Part shown: piece by piece, positions 1-10,980 of the stretch
Layout: each line of letters opens with the position of its first letter
Numbering within the stretch: the stretch's first letter is position 1
Assembly: GCA_017562135.1 (NCBI GenBank)
Contig: QEYB01001315.1
Location: forward strand, 38,804-102,803
DNA from: Dipylidium caninum
Lineage: Eukaryota > Platyhelminthes > Cestoda > Cyclophyllidea > Dipylidiidae
Reading direction: 5' to 3'
Length of the DNA: 64,000 nt
The notes under the pieces: model-generated
What the model saw: the letters and a program-made list of their open reading frames with translations, nothing else
The model's database searches: none
What the model was told of the DNA's origin: nothing
Made by a program: the position numbers and the translations under genes

Positions 1-170
1 GTCATAAATCTGCTGACGGGATCTGAGTGGCTCACTCCTACTTCACGTCGCGTAGGTGCGTTCTATGGGGAAACACGCTAACAACGTCTCTATACCCGTC
101 TTCCTGGCGTCTGCTAAATTTGTCGGGAAGGGATACAAATGCACAAGCATTGCTTACACTCCTAAACAAG
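1..170 (-). pseudogene. possible 3' fragment of a GT31 relic (window edge)
   Basis: This stretch resembles 7867-8030 base for base, with many substitutions; both contain a shared GAGTGGCTCACTCCTA block. The 7.85 kb relative lies where a minus-strand GT31 C-terminus can be read weakly. No reading frame is open here and the copy is cut by the window edge, so the assignment rests only on the second copy. It could equally be a noncoding repeat. Confidence 0.25.
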
Positions 171-834
171 CCGATACACTGCTTCACCGCTCGCTGTTGC
201 CAAACCGCCATTCACGTCGTCTGAGAATGAATGAATTGCATAGTGAGCAATGCCGACTTGCAACAGTGCCAAGCTGTGCGTAATGTGTCAGGTGGCATAC
301 ACGCGGAGCAAGTGTACCGCGACGTCTAGCGCTGATGCAAAAAAGTCGCGTTGCTGAAGTTTCATACAACCACCGCCCCAAACAGCTTTCATACTCTCCA
401 CATAGTTGCGTTGTCATTGTCGATCAGGTTGTGACGTCTGTCGGCTACCACCACCCCACGAATTAGCCCCGCCTTTTTCGTGCCCTACCAGTAGCGCTTA
501 GAGGTCACATAAACAGATCGGTCAGCCAAAAGCCCTACTACGTGAAGACTGTGCTGCACGCACAGGAGCGAGGAAGTTGGAACGACAACATCGGCCCAGG
601 ATTGAGACAGGAGTACGTGGTAACGATCAGTCCCAACGCCAGACTCAAAAGCATCGCCCACCACCGACGGTTTTCGAGTGCACACAGCCAATGCTTCTAG
701 TCGGCGAAATTCCTCGAGTCGTAACAACCGTCCTTGCGAGACTTTGTGGAGGACAAAACACGGATGCATCACATGCAAGTTGCTTGATAATATAAACGCC
801 CGCCATTGTGAGATGGGATTTGTCTCCTCTTGAC
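171..834. other. no gene recognised
   Basis: Short open frames exist on both strands, but none has a family motif, a credible splice context or a second copy elsewhere in the window. I see nothing assignable. Confidence 0.5.
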
Positions 835-1130
835 CCTCAAGTCATGTAAGTCTGAGACCTGCGTCCGCCAAGTGATAGGATGATTTGCACCACCTCCGAA
901 AGTCTTACCGCCGCTGAAGGGGTCTTTGATGGTCTTAGCCACTCTTGGTTATGTGCAACTTTGGGGGTCACCAACACCAATTGACACGTATACTGTCTTG
1001 ACTTCTCAAACTACCATCGCTCACTGGTATCGCTCAAAGGGGGCCGTGGGGTCACACAAACATGGAGCCCTCGCTCACACTAATGGAGGCTAAGGACTGC
1101 TCATCCCATCATGAAGATCGGCGGCGACCG
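835..1130. repeat. dispersed repeat R1, copy a, first part
   Basis: The order of recognisable blocks (a TCATGTAA start, CACCTCCGAAAGTCTTA, then GGGTCTTTGATGG) matches 37740-38110 and 49320-49740. Similarity is moderate and interrupted by small gaps. The family then breaks off near 1130 and resumes near 2390, so about 1.25 kb separates the two halves of this copy. Confidence 0.6.
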
Positions 1131-1581
1131 CCTCATGCTAGCGTAAATTAATCAACCTCTCTATATACAGACTGCGAGGACGAATCCGAGGATTTCCCTT
1201 TGGAGGCCAACCGAAGATAAGCATTTGACTACTCGTTGTTTGGAAGCTTAATTTCACTGCGTCTACCGAGTTTTTTTGATCGTGTGTGCGCATTCGTCTA
1301 ACACGAGAGCAAGTCGATGTCTTAAACTTCTGACCAAATAGGACGCTCAATTGGTGGCGGATTCGATAAAAACACTTTCTACACTCTTCTGTGGCTATTT
1401 TCAACTCTCCATTTGACGTAGCCACGATTCCGTTTCCCCGTGTTCCAGTTGGCGTGATAAAAGCGCGGCCATAAACGGATGGTCAGAGAGAGAACATCGA
1501 CGCCTGACAGTTTATGAGGCGACGCAACCTTATCGGCATCCGCTTCGTTATCTATTCCGCCATGGAATGAGCATGTGTTGC

Positions 1582-1928
1582 AATTTTTGGCATCTCCATT
1601 TTGCTATATGTTGGTCAGGGCAAAGACTGCAGTCTTCTTGGTGTGGGTGGAGCATTGGTATTGAGAGAGTTTAGTAGGGGATAGTAGTGAAAGTAGAGGT
1701 GAGCCAATGGGATTGGGGACCTTAACTAATTTAGGAAATTCTGTGTTTTCAGTTTTCCTATATGCAAATAGAATAGGTAGCCAAAATCTCCCGACTTGAT
1801 CAGGCTAAGCAAATTGGACCATGCAACTCTCATCATGTGTCTCCGTGAGGGCTCCTTTCCAAATGAGTCCCCTACAAACACCATCATATGACCGCACTTA
1901 GTCCTCTTCCGAGACGTCAATTAATTTA
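1582..1928. repeat. 347-bp repeat R2, copy a
   Basis: This is almost identical to 6404-6750: the same length, with five substitutions found by eye and no gap. Both copies start at AATTTTTGGCATCTCC and end at GACGTCAATTAATTTA. No terminal inverted repeats or target-site duplication are apparent. A 64-codon open frame on the minus strand (1726-1920) is kept in both copies but matches nothing I know. The element may be a short mobile sequence or a gene-conversion tract. Confidence 0.85.
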
Positions 1929-1929
1929 T

Positions 1930-2235
1930 CAAACATCTTTATGATTTTTAAAGCCATAAATAGGAGAAAGAGTAATCTCTGTTGTGATAGCATGGGAAAC
2001 CACCACAGCGCTACTTGACTCAAATTACGCGTGCTCACGTGGCAAATGGGGGAGGGGGGACAAGATGGATTTGGATAAAGCCGTTAAGATCAGCGCTCCA
2101 AAGGAATATTGAGACACCTCGAAGCACTAACCTTCACTACCGAATTGGCGTTGATTCACAGTGAATGACTTTGTATTTGCTGATTGTAACGCATTTAGAT
2201 AATGCAATTAGGGTTCAAAAAACTGAGTAATGACA
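1930..2235. repeat. repeat R3, copy a (truncated)
   Basis: This copy shares blocks with 6770-6970 and 13540-13740: a CAGCGCTACTTGACTCAAAT type block, AAGATCAGCGCTCCA with the 6.8 kb copy, and the GTGAATGACTT...ATTAGGGTT block with the 13.7 kb copy. Similarity is clearly lower than in the adjoining R2 element. It ends near 2235, so the best coding-like part of R3 is missing here. Confidence 0.6.
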
Positions 2236-2389
2236 CCGACTGGCTTTGGGGGACGATGGACTCATTTCAGCACTGGCCTCAGCAACAGAGTGCGTGTGTA
2301 CGACACTTCATAGCCCCCTCATTGCTCCCTCATGAGTTGGAGAGATAGTATTCTGGTTGATTTGTCCAATACTTCGATTTCTTTGCTCT

Positions 2390-3170
2390 CTTCATTTACA
2401 TCTCAACCAGGCTTTCACTAGCCACCATGGCCACAACGTCACCATTGGTGCTTGCCTCACCAGAGACTTCATTGAAACTCATCTTACACGGGTAAGACAT
2501 TGTCATTTCGTTTCTATGTCGCCATGCAAGTAATGAAAATGTCTACAAGCGGGGAGCACTTTGTGCAACGAGTGCCCACGAAAAAATCATTGTCTCTCCT
2601 CGCCATCCGTGATCGGTGGACTAACCACCCACGAGGCAAACTAGCACACTCGGTTATTTCACAACGCTGCTCTGCGACCCCTATGAGTAGACCACCGTTG
2701 CTAAGTCGCTCAGATGGTGCCGACCATTCCGCTTGTTCGATTTCCCTAAACACGACTACTCTACACACGCAAAATTGCCAGACTATTTTAGCGGACACAA
2801 TTTAACCACTGGCCCGAAAAATGAATACGGTGGTGTGTTGTGGCATTCTGTGGTTCTCTTTCCACAACGTGTCAAATACCCCCAACCACATGAGTGTGGG
2901 CTCATTAGCCTGCTTCGAAGTCATTCAACATGTAGTTATTGTTGCGAATGGTGTATATTCTTGCCGCGAAAATTTTCACATGTTTCCGACACTGCCTAAA
3001 AGCCATGCTCTAGCTCAATTACTATCAAAACGAGAAGCTGAATTGGCATCCACCTAAATCATTATGTTCCGGCACAGGACATATGTAACCTCAGAACAGA
3101 CAATCCTCGCCGCATTCCTTAATAGTGGAAGCATCTCGAAAGCGTAATTATGAGCTACTACAGCCAACAT
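2390..3170. repeat. dispersed repeat R1, copy a, second part
   Basis: This matches 49750-50460, and in part 40220-40450. The shared blocks are GCCACCATGGCCACAACG, ACACGCAAAATTGCCAGAC, GTGTGGGCTCATTAGCC and ATCCTCGCCGCATTC. Overlapping frames on both strands are open for 80-100 codons (2500-2805 + and 2514-2798 -). The minus-strand frame has weak protein-level resemblance to the minus frame at 49782-50183, so R1 may derive from an old coding sequence. No family is recognisable. Confidence 0.6.
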
Positions 3171-3905
3171 AGGCTCATTTTTCTCACATTCACCTGCTAG
3201 TGGAGAAGAAGCGCTTAAAATCTTTCTCCATACACTGACTCAAGCGGTGCATCGCATTACGTCATTGCATGGAAGTTGTTTGCCTTTCCCGGAAGAAGTA
3301 GAATATCGGTTCTTTGTACCACCTTACTGTCATAATCGCAAGCGAGATGTGAGTGTCTCATTCGTAGCAATCGAAGCAACGCCAAAATGTGAGCTTGACA
3401 GTAGGATTTGAGCAAAAGCTACATATGCTGAATTTGCGCGCCGTAGAGATGGTAATAACCACTCGTCGGGTATGTGGTGCGTACAAGTTAGTTAGATGTT
3501 GGCTAAAGTCGGCGACGTAGTCAGCTGGCAAAGGCATGTAGGACTTCTCGAGTTGGTAGATCCCAGGCAGTTATAGCTTAAGAGAGCGTCTTCCATTATG
3601 CACATTTGCGGCTGGTCATTTATCTGCCATACTTATGTCTGTTTAACTCTGTTGCATGACCAATCGGAGACGTCGAGGGAACCCAATCAACGATTTTCCT
3701 GCGATGCGTCCAAGGAGCATGAGAGAACATAGCCTTCGGCCTTCTCAGGAAGACCCAACCCACGTGATAAGGTAGAAAAATAGTCACCTCCAATGAAAGA
3801 TGTCCTTTCCTCTTCTTGAGGATGGTCTGTCAAGACGATTGACCATTGTCGGGCCATTTGCCTTGCAGACTACATAAACAATAGGAAAATATTTGCTAGA
3901 GTTAG
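3171..3905. other. 3' flank of the GT31 gene, nothing recognised
   Basis: This lies downstream of the minus-strand GT31 stop codon. No gene, repeat copy or structured RNA is apparent. Confidence 0.5.
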
Positions 3906-6140
3906 TCACTTGGTCTGCATATACCGTGCCATAGCAACCATGGCGGGTCGTTTGGCCTTATTTAAAATATCGTATCCTACGTGATCAAATGTGGTGTTCA
4001 AATGTCGTTGCGAAATGCCCAACTTGAAGGCCACGAGTCCGAGGTAGACATCCTCGTGCATGTAATTGTGCTTTGTGTACGCGGCCGCGATCGCCATATC
4101 GTCAACGATATCGGCTCCGAAAAACTGAGAAAAGCCCCTGGGATATGGACACATATAAGGCCAGGGAACTTCGACGGGTGAAAGGTAAATTTTGGACGTT
4201 GGTGTTCGGGTGGCAAAGTCTTTCTCCGCAATATACCCATAAATGGCAGTCCTCAGATGCTTCTTTTCAGTCGATAACTTGAAGGCCTGAATCATTGACA
4301 GATTCATGCGGTGATCGTCGTCTATCGTCATGAAGAAATCATTATGGTTCTTGTCACAGAATCCCGACATCCAACGGAGATTGGTAATCGTTTTCCATGT
4401 CAGGTTGTAATAGGTGTCTTCATAGTCCGCCAGAAGAATATCATCATATTTGGTAATTTCATCGTTGATTTGTGTGACAACATCGAGTCCTCTTCCGTCG
4501 TAGTGTTGTAACATGTCCCCCCCTTGTGAAGTTAGATTCATGCGGTCACCAGATCGATTGAAATATCTGCCACCGTGCTTCCGAGGCAGTCCGACACTGA
4601 ACACATAGCCGACTCGGAAGGAAGGGAAGAGAACTGCTTGGCGGTTCATGAATGCCCGAAATTCCTTCCTCGCCTCCGCGTTGTACACTGCGTTCTTGAC
4701 CACTACGATAAGGTCGTGTCGTTTACCATTAGCGCAGACAGATTTGCTGGTCTTAAGAATCCGTATTGGAGAGTTGTACATGGGTGCCTGCGAGAAAGAG
4801 AGAAGACGAGAAGTGATGTCTCAAAGCTCTATCCATCGAACAACGCATTTTGTCACAAATTGGCGCTCAGAGCAACTGGGCTCTTTTACGTGAGTGAGAA
4901 GAGAAGGCTCTACAAACAAATAAGTACCAGAACGAGTCATTAATGATGGTTGCAAGAATTGCAGCGAAGTAGAGGAATGCGGATTAATGGGAGATTTTAT
5001 AAGGTAAAGTCACTCAGGATGGAGACCGGAAAGCCGTGAGATTAACAGCAATGGCACAAATACCCGACTTTAAGGGGAGATTCTAAGTGCTCTTCGCTAT
5101 CACAGTGTATGATGGGTGAGTGGAAAATCAGGCTACAAAATTGGGATTGGAACTGACCTTTGTGAGGCAAGTGTGCATATATCTCAGACTCTTACAATTT
5201 AGGGTACGTTTGTTGAAAAACTATGGAAATGCATTGGAATATATAATCTCATTACTAATCACATGTCAGATTGGGCGCTATCGCCACACGTTTGATCCGC
5301 TCCACGTAAACAGATCTCATAATACTGGCATATAGTTCAGGTAACGTGCAAGCATACTTCCTTGAATGGCATCGGTGGAGTAATGGCAACCAGAATAGAA
5401 AAACCGAACATCACTCGCTAGCCCATGACAAGATAGCAGGGAAACGAATCTGCCCTGAATGAGGCACCATGGGGAGGGATATGGGTCAATGCTGCGAAGT
5501 GAGTCATTTTTGCTCAAACTCGTTACATTCCAAAACTACAGTATTTAACTTCCTTCGACTGATAGTGCAAGAAATCAGCCTTGGTTTTCACCTGCAATTT
5601 TCTCTAATAGTATGACATGCGGATCTCCCCTATTGGTTTTCGATGTTCTCGTGAAAGGGGAAAGCTTTGATGTACCATTTTGGTTCAACATTACTAATTC
5701 CCCTAGAATTACTGTGTCTTACTTACCACATTCACAGGCTTGCCACGTTTAATATTCTGCACAATCAATCCCATGTCCACGTCTTGTGGATAAGTGCGAC
5801 ATATGTTCGGAAACCTCATATTTTTCCACATAACGTGTGGAAGTTGTGAGAGGTCATAAAATGTGACTTTGGTGTTATTCGTCGGGGCGGAGAAAAGGTC
5901 ACTGAGGAGATATTTTTTCTGCTGGTCTGTTGAAGCTTGGGTACGCTCCACCTGCACACAAAGCATGATGTTGTACATGCCGTCAATTTCGATGTCTCTT
6001 CGATTTGATGGCGGCCACTTGCAAGATGCAGGCCAGTCACCTTTCAACTTGAGGAAGCTCGAAAACCCGTATAGTAGAAGGAGGACAATGCAAATAGCGA
6101 GGATCCAGAACTTGCACCTAGGAGTGGCCCTTCCCTTCAT
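3906..6140 (-). CDS. beta-1,3-galactosyltransferase-like protein (GT31), two exons, apparently intact
   Basis: Golgi type II glycosyltransferases of this family transfer Gal or GlcNAc in beta-1,3 linkage from a UDP-sugar. Exon 1 is 6140-5727 (138 codons) and exon 2 is 4787-3906 (293 codons plus stop), giving 431 residues; the phase-0 intron 5726-4788 has donor GTAAGTAAG and acceptor TTTCTCGCAG. Residues 11-30 form a hydrophobic signal-anchor behind a basic tail. The spliced joint reads GKPVNV-APMYNSPI, like the family's pre-catalytic segment. Family motifs follow in order: VFSVGLPRKHGG, LLADYEDTYYNLTWKT (from residue 256), the DDDH metal-binding triad (294-296), a VPWPYMCPYPRGF segment and EDVYLG (383-388). 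Several N-glycosylation sequons occur. No frame break or stop was found. Acceptor and sugar specificity cannot be read from sequence. Confidence 0.9.
4788..5726 (-). other. intron of the GT31 gene
   Basis: This is a 939-bp phase-0 intron with GT...AG ends. It separates the anchor and stem exon from the catalytic exon. No conserved insert or second coding exon is visible. Confidence 0.8.
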
Positions 6141-6403
6141 GACTCTGCGTTAGGTTGGACCAGGAGATGACATTGAACGAACAATTAGGTGAATGACATC
6201 ACTTTCGAATGCATGTAAATAGTCAATGCTGGAAAATTGAGAGTGTAGTGAAAGATTTAGTGGATACCCATTGGTGGAATAACGGTAGTGTGTGAGTGCA
6301 TAGACAACAACAACTTCCATTTATATCCCGCCTTTGGGTTAATCGAATTGAATTTGCGGTGCCTGAGTCTGGCTGGAAAGGACTCATGAGCTAATCATTA
6401 GCT

Positions 6404-6750
6404 AATTTTTGGCATCTCCATTTTGCTATATGTTGGTCAGGGCAAAGACTGCAGTCTTCTTGGTGTGGGTGGAGCATTGGTATTGAGAGAGTTTAGTAGG
6501 GGATAGTAGTGAAATTAGAGGTGAGCCAATGGGGTTGGGGACCTTAACTAATTTAGGAAATTCTTTGTTTTCAGTTTTCCTATATGCAAATAGAATAGGT
6601 AGCCAAAATATCCCGACTTGATCAGGCTAAGCAAATTGGACCATGCAACTCTCATCATGAGTCTCCGTGAGGGCTCCTTTCCAAATGAGTCCCCTACAAA
6701 CACCATCATATGACCGCACTTAGTCCTCTTCCGAGACGTCAATTAATTTA
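6404..6750. repeat. 347-bp repeat R2, copy b
   Basis: This is the second copy of the element at 1582-1928, with about five differences in 347 positions and no indel. The minus-strand 64-codon frame is again open (6548-6742), with three residue changes (H/L, D/Y, Q/K). The sequence on the left is unrelated to that beside copy a. On the right both copies are followed by the more diverged R3 repeat. Confidence 0.85.
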
Positions 6751-6769
6751 ATAACCGGTCATATGAACT

Positions 6770-7200
6770 TCTAGAGCCTAAAAGTCATAACAGCGCTACT
6801 TGACTCAAATTTCAGTTGCTAACGTAGCAGATGGGGAGACAAGATGGATTTGGATTAAGCCGATAAGATCAGCGCTCCAGAGGAATATTGAGACACCTCG
6901 GTGAATGATGTGGTATTCGGTGATTCTAAAACATTTCGGCAACGTAAGGACGGTTTGCATTACTGAGAAAATTCGAAACTCTCCTGTGACCATAAAGCGG
7001 TTGTCAAATGGATCAGTAGGGTTTGTGGAGTGCGGCGGAAATGAGTGACACAGGCACATGTCCCCTGCACCAGCCTTAATTCTGCTGTCGAATGTGGCAA
7101 ACGCGATGAAATGTAGAAGAAGCATATCAGTGTTTCTGTGGAGCTCAGGTTTTCTCTGAACACATCCTTTGTGCTTCCTGACTCCAAATTCAACATCACT
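6770..7200 (-). pseudogene. decayed coding repeat R3, copy b, unrecognised family
   Basis: Read on the minus strand, this stretch keeps a 106-codon frame (7125-6805). Part of it aligns at protein level with the frame at 13848-13663: an IKAGAGDMCLCHSFP segment against IKAGAADMFLCHAFP, then PHSTNPT, FRIFSV and ITEYHIIH with matching partners. This suggests an old coding exon. The reading shifts frame upstream of about 7125, where the relative also has a stop. I cannot name the protein. Confidence 0.5.
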
Positions 7201-7849
7201 TCTTTGTCTTCGCCAAAATCTACCTAGTTGTTATGGTCTTTAGACAATTTACTCTGCATTGTGTCGCCTCTCTGTCTACAGACATGGTGCAACTCGACAC
7301 CAACACACACTGTTATCCCCATTATCCACGGTGAAGCCAAAGCATGTCTTCGATGGCTTCAAGAAGAAGAAAGTTATGCGCCAAGTTGATTAGAAGATGC
7401 ATGAGATAGTCGTAGGTGGAAGTAGAATTGAAGCATGGAAGTGACAGTTGCCTGATTCGGGTTAAATGAGAAGTGAGATGTGTGAGGACACAACGGTGAG
7501 AGGGTTGATGCTTTACGCCTAGTGTGCTGGTATGATATGCGGGGGTAGTGAAGTGGATTGCGACAGCTCCATGCGCCAACGTGACAGAATAGATGATAAA
7601 AAGGGAGGATCAATTGTGCAGCAGCTTAGTAGGGCTGTGTGATGAGGCGAAACACCAAATTTTGATTGCCAAGTAGCAGAAGCGCCGGCACAAAGAGGGG
7701 CCACACGAAAGGATTTGGCACTACCCTCTTCAAACTCGACTCGCTAAATCATCTGTTAATACGGTTATCACCACGTATTTGACCGCTCACCCTTGTGATA
7801 CATTTAAAATGGGGAGAAAATATGATTAAGTTGCCATGCTGTTGACAGT
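7201..7849. other. no gene recognised
   Basis: Several overlapping 60-85 codon minus-strand frames are present, but no motif or repeat partner was found. Confidence 0.5.
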
Positions 7850-8110
7850 TAGTAGTCGTACTTGGTCATAGCCGCCATAAATCTCTTGAAGGGCATCGAG
7901 TGGCTCACTCCTATTTTACCTCGTGCAGGCGCGTTCCATGGGGCAAGACGCCACCGACGACTGTGTCCTCGTCTTCCTGCCGTCTGCCAATTTTGATGGG
8001 TAAGGGATGTAAAGCACAGCAGTCGACACACATCAGAGTATACGAACACTTTCTCCTTCCTTCTTCAACGATTGCGAGGGCAAAGAGGTGCCAAGGGAGG
8101 AGGTGACAAC
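7850..8110 (-). pseudogene. fragment of a GT31 galactosyltransferase 3' end
   Basis: On the minus strand a frame reads EDEDTVVGGV, in the position of the EDVYLG motif of the intact gene. A shifted frame near 7855-7900 ends in FMAAMTKYDY, resembling the intact C-terminus AMVAMARYMQ. The plus-strand DNA at 7867-7900 can also be aligned with 3915-3950. Frames do not connect and no upstream catalytic part is present. The resemblance is weak; a noncoding repeat shared with 1-170 is the alternative. Confidence 0.35.
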
Positions 8111-8559
8111 CCATTTGCAGAATGTCTCTGTCGAGTCATGAATGTCCTCCAACGATCGCGGATGCACGTCTCATTACACATAAATTTAGATTAGGAGTGA
8201 TTTAGCCAAGGATTAAGCGTTCCACGTTTGCCGGGTTGCTGGTACACGATGGAGTGTAAGGCCTCCACAACCTCGACTTCCTCGTCCACTCTGAGGAGAC
8301 ATTGTGACAAGGCGAATATGTGAGCGATGGTGCTTCGTTATGTGTGTGTATGTGTGAGAAAAATGTCGGAGAGAGATGGCAAGTAATCAAGTGTCCCCCA
8401 TTGTTCTTCTATTCCCCTATTCCCCCGTGCCCCCCTCGCTGACTCACTCACAAACAAACACTGGTGACATGTCGACTTGACGAATAATAGTTGGAAACTC
8501 GCCCGCTTGGCCTGCATCATATAGTATTAATCGGCTCCTCGCGGCGTCGCGTACAATGT

Positions 8560-9312
8560 TCCTTATAGGCACCATGGAAAATGCACACAACGAACGTGCA
8601 TACGAAACTTGTGACGTCTTCATCGTGCGCTAGTAGCTGCCAGCAAATATGGAAAAGCGGCTGTTGCAAGAAATAAATGAACTTGCGGAGCTTCTCGACG
8701 GTGACTACGAGGACACATAATACAAAGTGATTTTGTCGACCATACACTCCCCCCTTCGTCTTCCTCGACGATGACTACGCTGTCAACACTACCAAATTGG
8801 TGGAGTTTATTCGGTCGAAAACGCCAGATCAGTTAAAGGAGATTGGTCACGGCTTCTCAATGGCCACGTATCCAATGGAGCGAATAATGTCCAGTTCACC
8901 TCGATGGATCTTTTCAAAACGCAAAGTCCCCTGGCCGAGGCACGTGCACGAGCACTTTGGCATGTACAGCATGTGGAGTTACCGCCACGTGCACAATATG
9001 GCTCTGGCAATGCACTTCACCAAACCCCTAGTGGTCGAAGACATGTGGTTGACAATTGTGCAACACAAGTTAGGCCTCGCGTTCACCAAACTAGATGGCA
9101 TGTACTTCCAGCTGAAAGGCCGAAATAGGCTTGTCACCTGCTCGAATTTGTTTTCACTCTACTCGACCAATTTGTCCAACGTGGATGTGCTATTTAAGGT
9201 GGTGCAACGGGTTCACCACTACCACTATTCGAAACTTATCCTTTTTCTCTTAAAGAATACATATATTGTCTTTCTGGAGCCACATTTTTCAGGCAATATA
9301 TGCAATATATAA
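8560..9312 (+). pseudogene. GT31 galactosyltransferase pseudogene, catalytic exon
   Basis: An upstream frame reads LLQEINELAELL then GDYEDT, and is closed by TAA at 8718-8720 where the intact gene has a Tyr codon. A second frame then runs openly from about 8749 to 9312. It includes FVFLDDDY (acid triad at 8767-8775), a VPWP segment, an HNMALAMHFTK block matching DDMAIAAAYTK, and VEDMWLTIVQHKLG (Glu-Asp at 9037-9042). About 14 residues between EDT and the acid triad are lost or scrambled at the frame change. GT31 similarity fades after about 9140. No first exon is found upstream. The catalytic motifs survive, but the frame break and stop make a working enzyme unlikely. Confidence 0.8.
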
Positions 9313-9329
9313 GAGGCGCAGAAATAGCA

Positions 9330-10980
9330 CTTCAATGCACATCGGATCAGCAGCTCTGACCGTTAGCCCAATTGCCATATGTACTCGGGCGACAGTTCAT
9401 GATGTTCTTCATATTTGGTAGTGCAGATAAGGATATGATGTAGAGAACCCAACGTAACGACCACTTTACCTGTTTTCATCTCAACTTTGTGCCTGATTCG
9501 CGGCTGTCCAGCAGCGTATTTTAACAATGTAAATATCCGTTCTAAGTTACGCCAAGCATTGGAAGAATGTGAGCATTCACTGAGCCTCAGGTATTTGATG
9601 CTTAACACGAGTGTGGGCGTAAAAATGGTCATGGGTTCTAACACAAAAATCAAATCACACATCATGATAGCGCATATTTTTGGAGTATCAACAAACTGAC
9701 CTCTGTCGACATGTTAAAAGTTTACTGTGATTGCTTGAGCTGTCATTTGTCGATTCTGCACAAAAGTGACATGAATGTCGGAATCGTTCTAGTCTTGTTG
9801 GCATTTTGACATGCATGACGAGGACAACCCACCAGGCGCGACTCACGAGCATGCCCTCTTCCAGGTTTTAATGTCTACGACAAATGCGGCATAGTTGGAG
9901 GGTTATTCACGACGACAATATGTTCTTACAAAGAGCAGTGGCATTTGACGATTCCGTGTGGCGAAGCAAAACAGAGCTCTCGCGGATAGTGTTCCGCGTT
10001 AAGAAACAAAGCTTCGATAGTGGTGAAGGTAATATTGAGCTTTATCTGTACCACTGCAAGCCTTACCAGAGCCATGTTTAGTACATGGTGGTAACTCCAC
10101 ATGCTCATTGGAGTTACTTTCAAGTTCTCGAAGTGCATTAGCACATGCAATGTGCCACTTCGAAAGAAGCAGTTCCTGAAGGAGAGACAAGAAAACCCAC
10201 CTGTATAAGCGGTAATCCCGCGTCCATCTAGCTATCCTGCCTGAAGATAGGGTCGGTAGACAAAGCAATCAAGGGAAAGCAGCCACTCCTTGTCTGAAAT
10301 ATCTGGAAATTGCTTAAAGGTCAAAAGTCTGTTCTTTTCACCCAGCTTCACCTTCGTCTCGTTGATGGTAGGTGAAGGCGGGTCTGAAATCCCAACAGGC
10401 ACTCACTGTACACAAGACTAATGTTATATTGACCTTGCTGATTGAGAATGATAGTTCTGTTACAATCATTCAACTTGTGAAGTCGTAGCAAGATCGGAAA
10501 CAATGGAGATAAGGTCCAACCACCTGCCCGTCGCTACTATAACCACATAGAACCCTGTGAACAACCCGAAAAGGTAAGGAAGGAGGAGGACTCAAGGGCA
10601 GACCCAGAGTCTACGGGTTGGTGAGGTGACGAGAGCGTCCGTAACACGTCTCATCGTGGTTGCTCTCTGCCTCAAACTGACTGATCTCAGCACGCAATAA
10701 TATGAAAGCCAAGCTTCAGTACTAGGCACTCACTGACACATGGTTGTCTATCATTATAAAAGAAGTGGCGCTCATACCTACCACTCCAAAATGTAGACAT
10801 TGATGCCTGCAGCAGTACGAGTTCTCCAGATCCCAACTTAGCCAAATTCTTGGGGTTGTTGACATTCGCTTGGAGTTTCTACAGATATGGAGACTTACTT
10901 ATTGCAAGAAAGGGGGTGTTATTGTCGAAATGCCGCTATTTCTCCACTCCCCTGACAAAATTCCTACGTCGCCTAACCAA
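9330..10980. other. 1.65-kb segment absent from the paralogous block at 61.5 kb
   Basis: Sequence on both sides (8.56-9.33 and 10.98-12.33 kb) matches 61.53-63.70 kb in order, but this stretch has no counterpart there. It is therefore an insertion here or a deletion there. It contains a GT31 fragment on the opposite strand (about 9926-10180) and otherwise nothing I can assign. Confidence 0.5.
9926..10180 (-). pseudogene. GT31 fragment, inverted relative to the 8.6-kb pseudogene
   Basis: The minus frame 10150-9926 reads MSMWSYHHVLNMAL and then VVQIKLNITFT. These match MYSMWSYRHVHNMAL and IVQHKLGLAFT of the 8.6-kb pseudogene. The block containing the Glu-Asp motif is deleted between them. Only about 60 residues of the C-terminal catalytic region remain, and the upstream frame (10268-9999) is shifted. 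It is clearly closer to the neighbouring pseudogene than to the intact gene. Confidence 0.65.
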
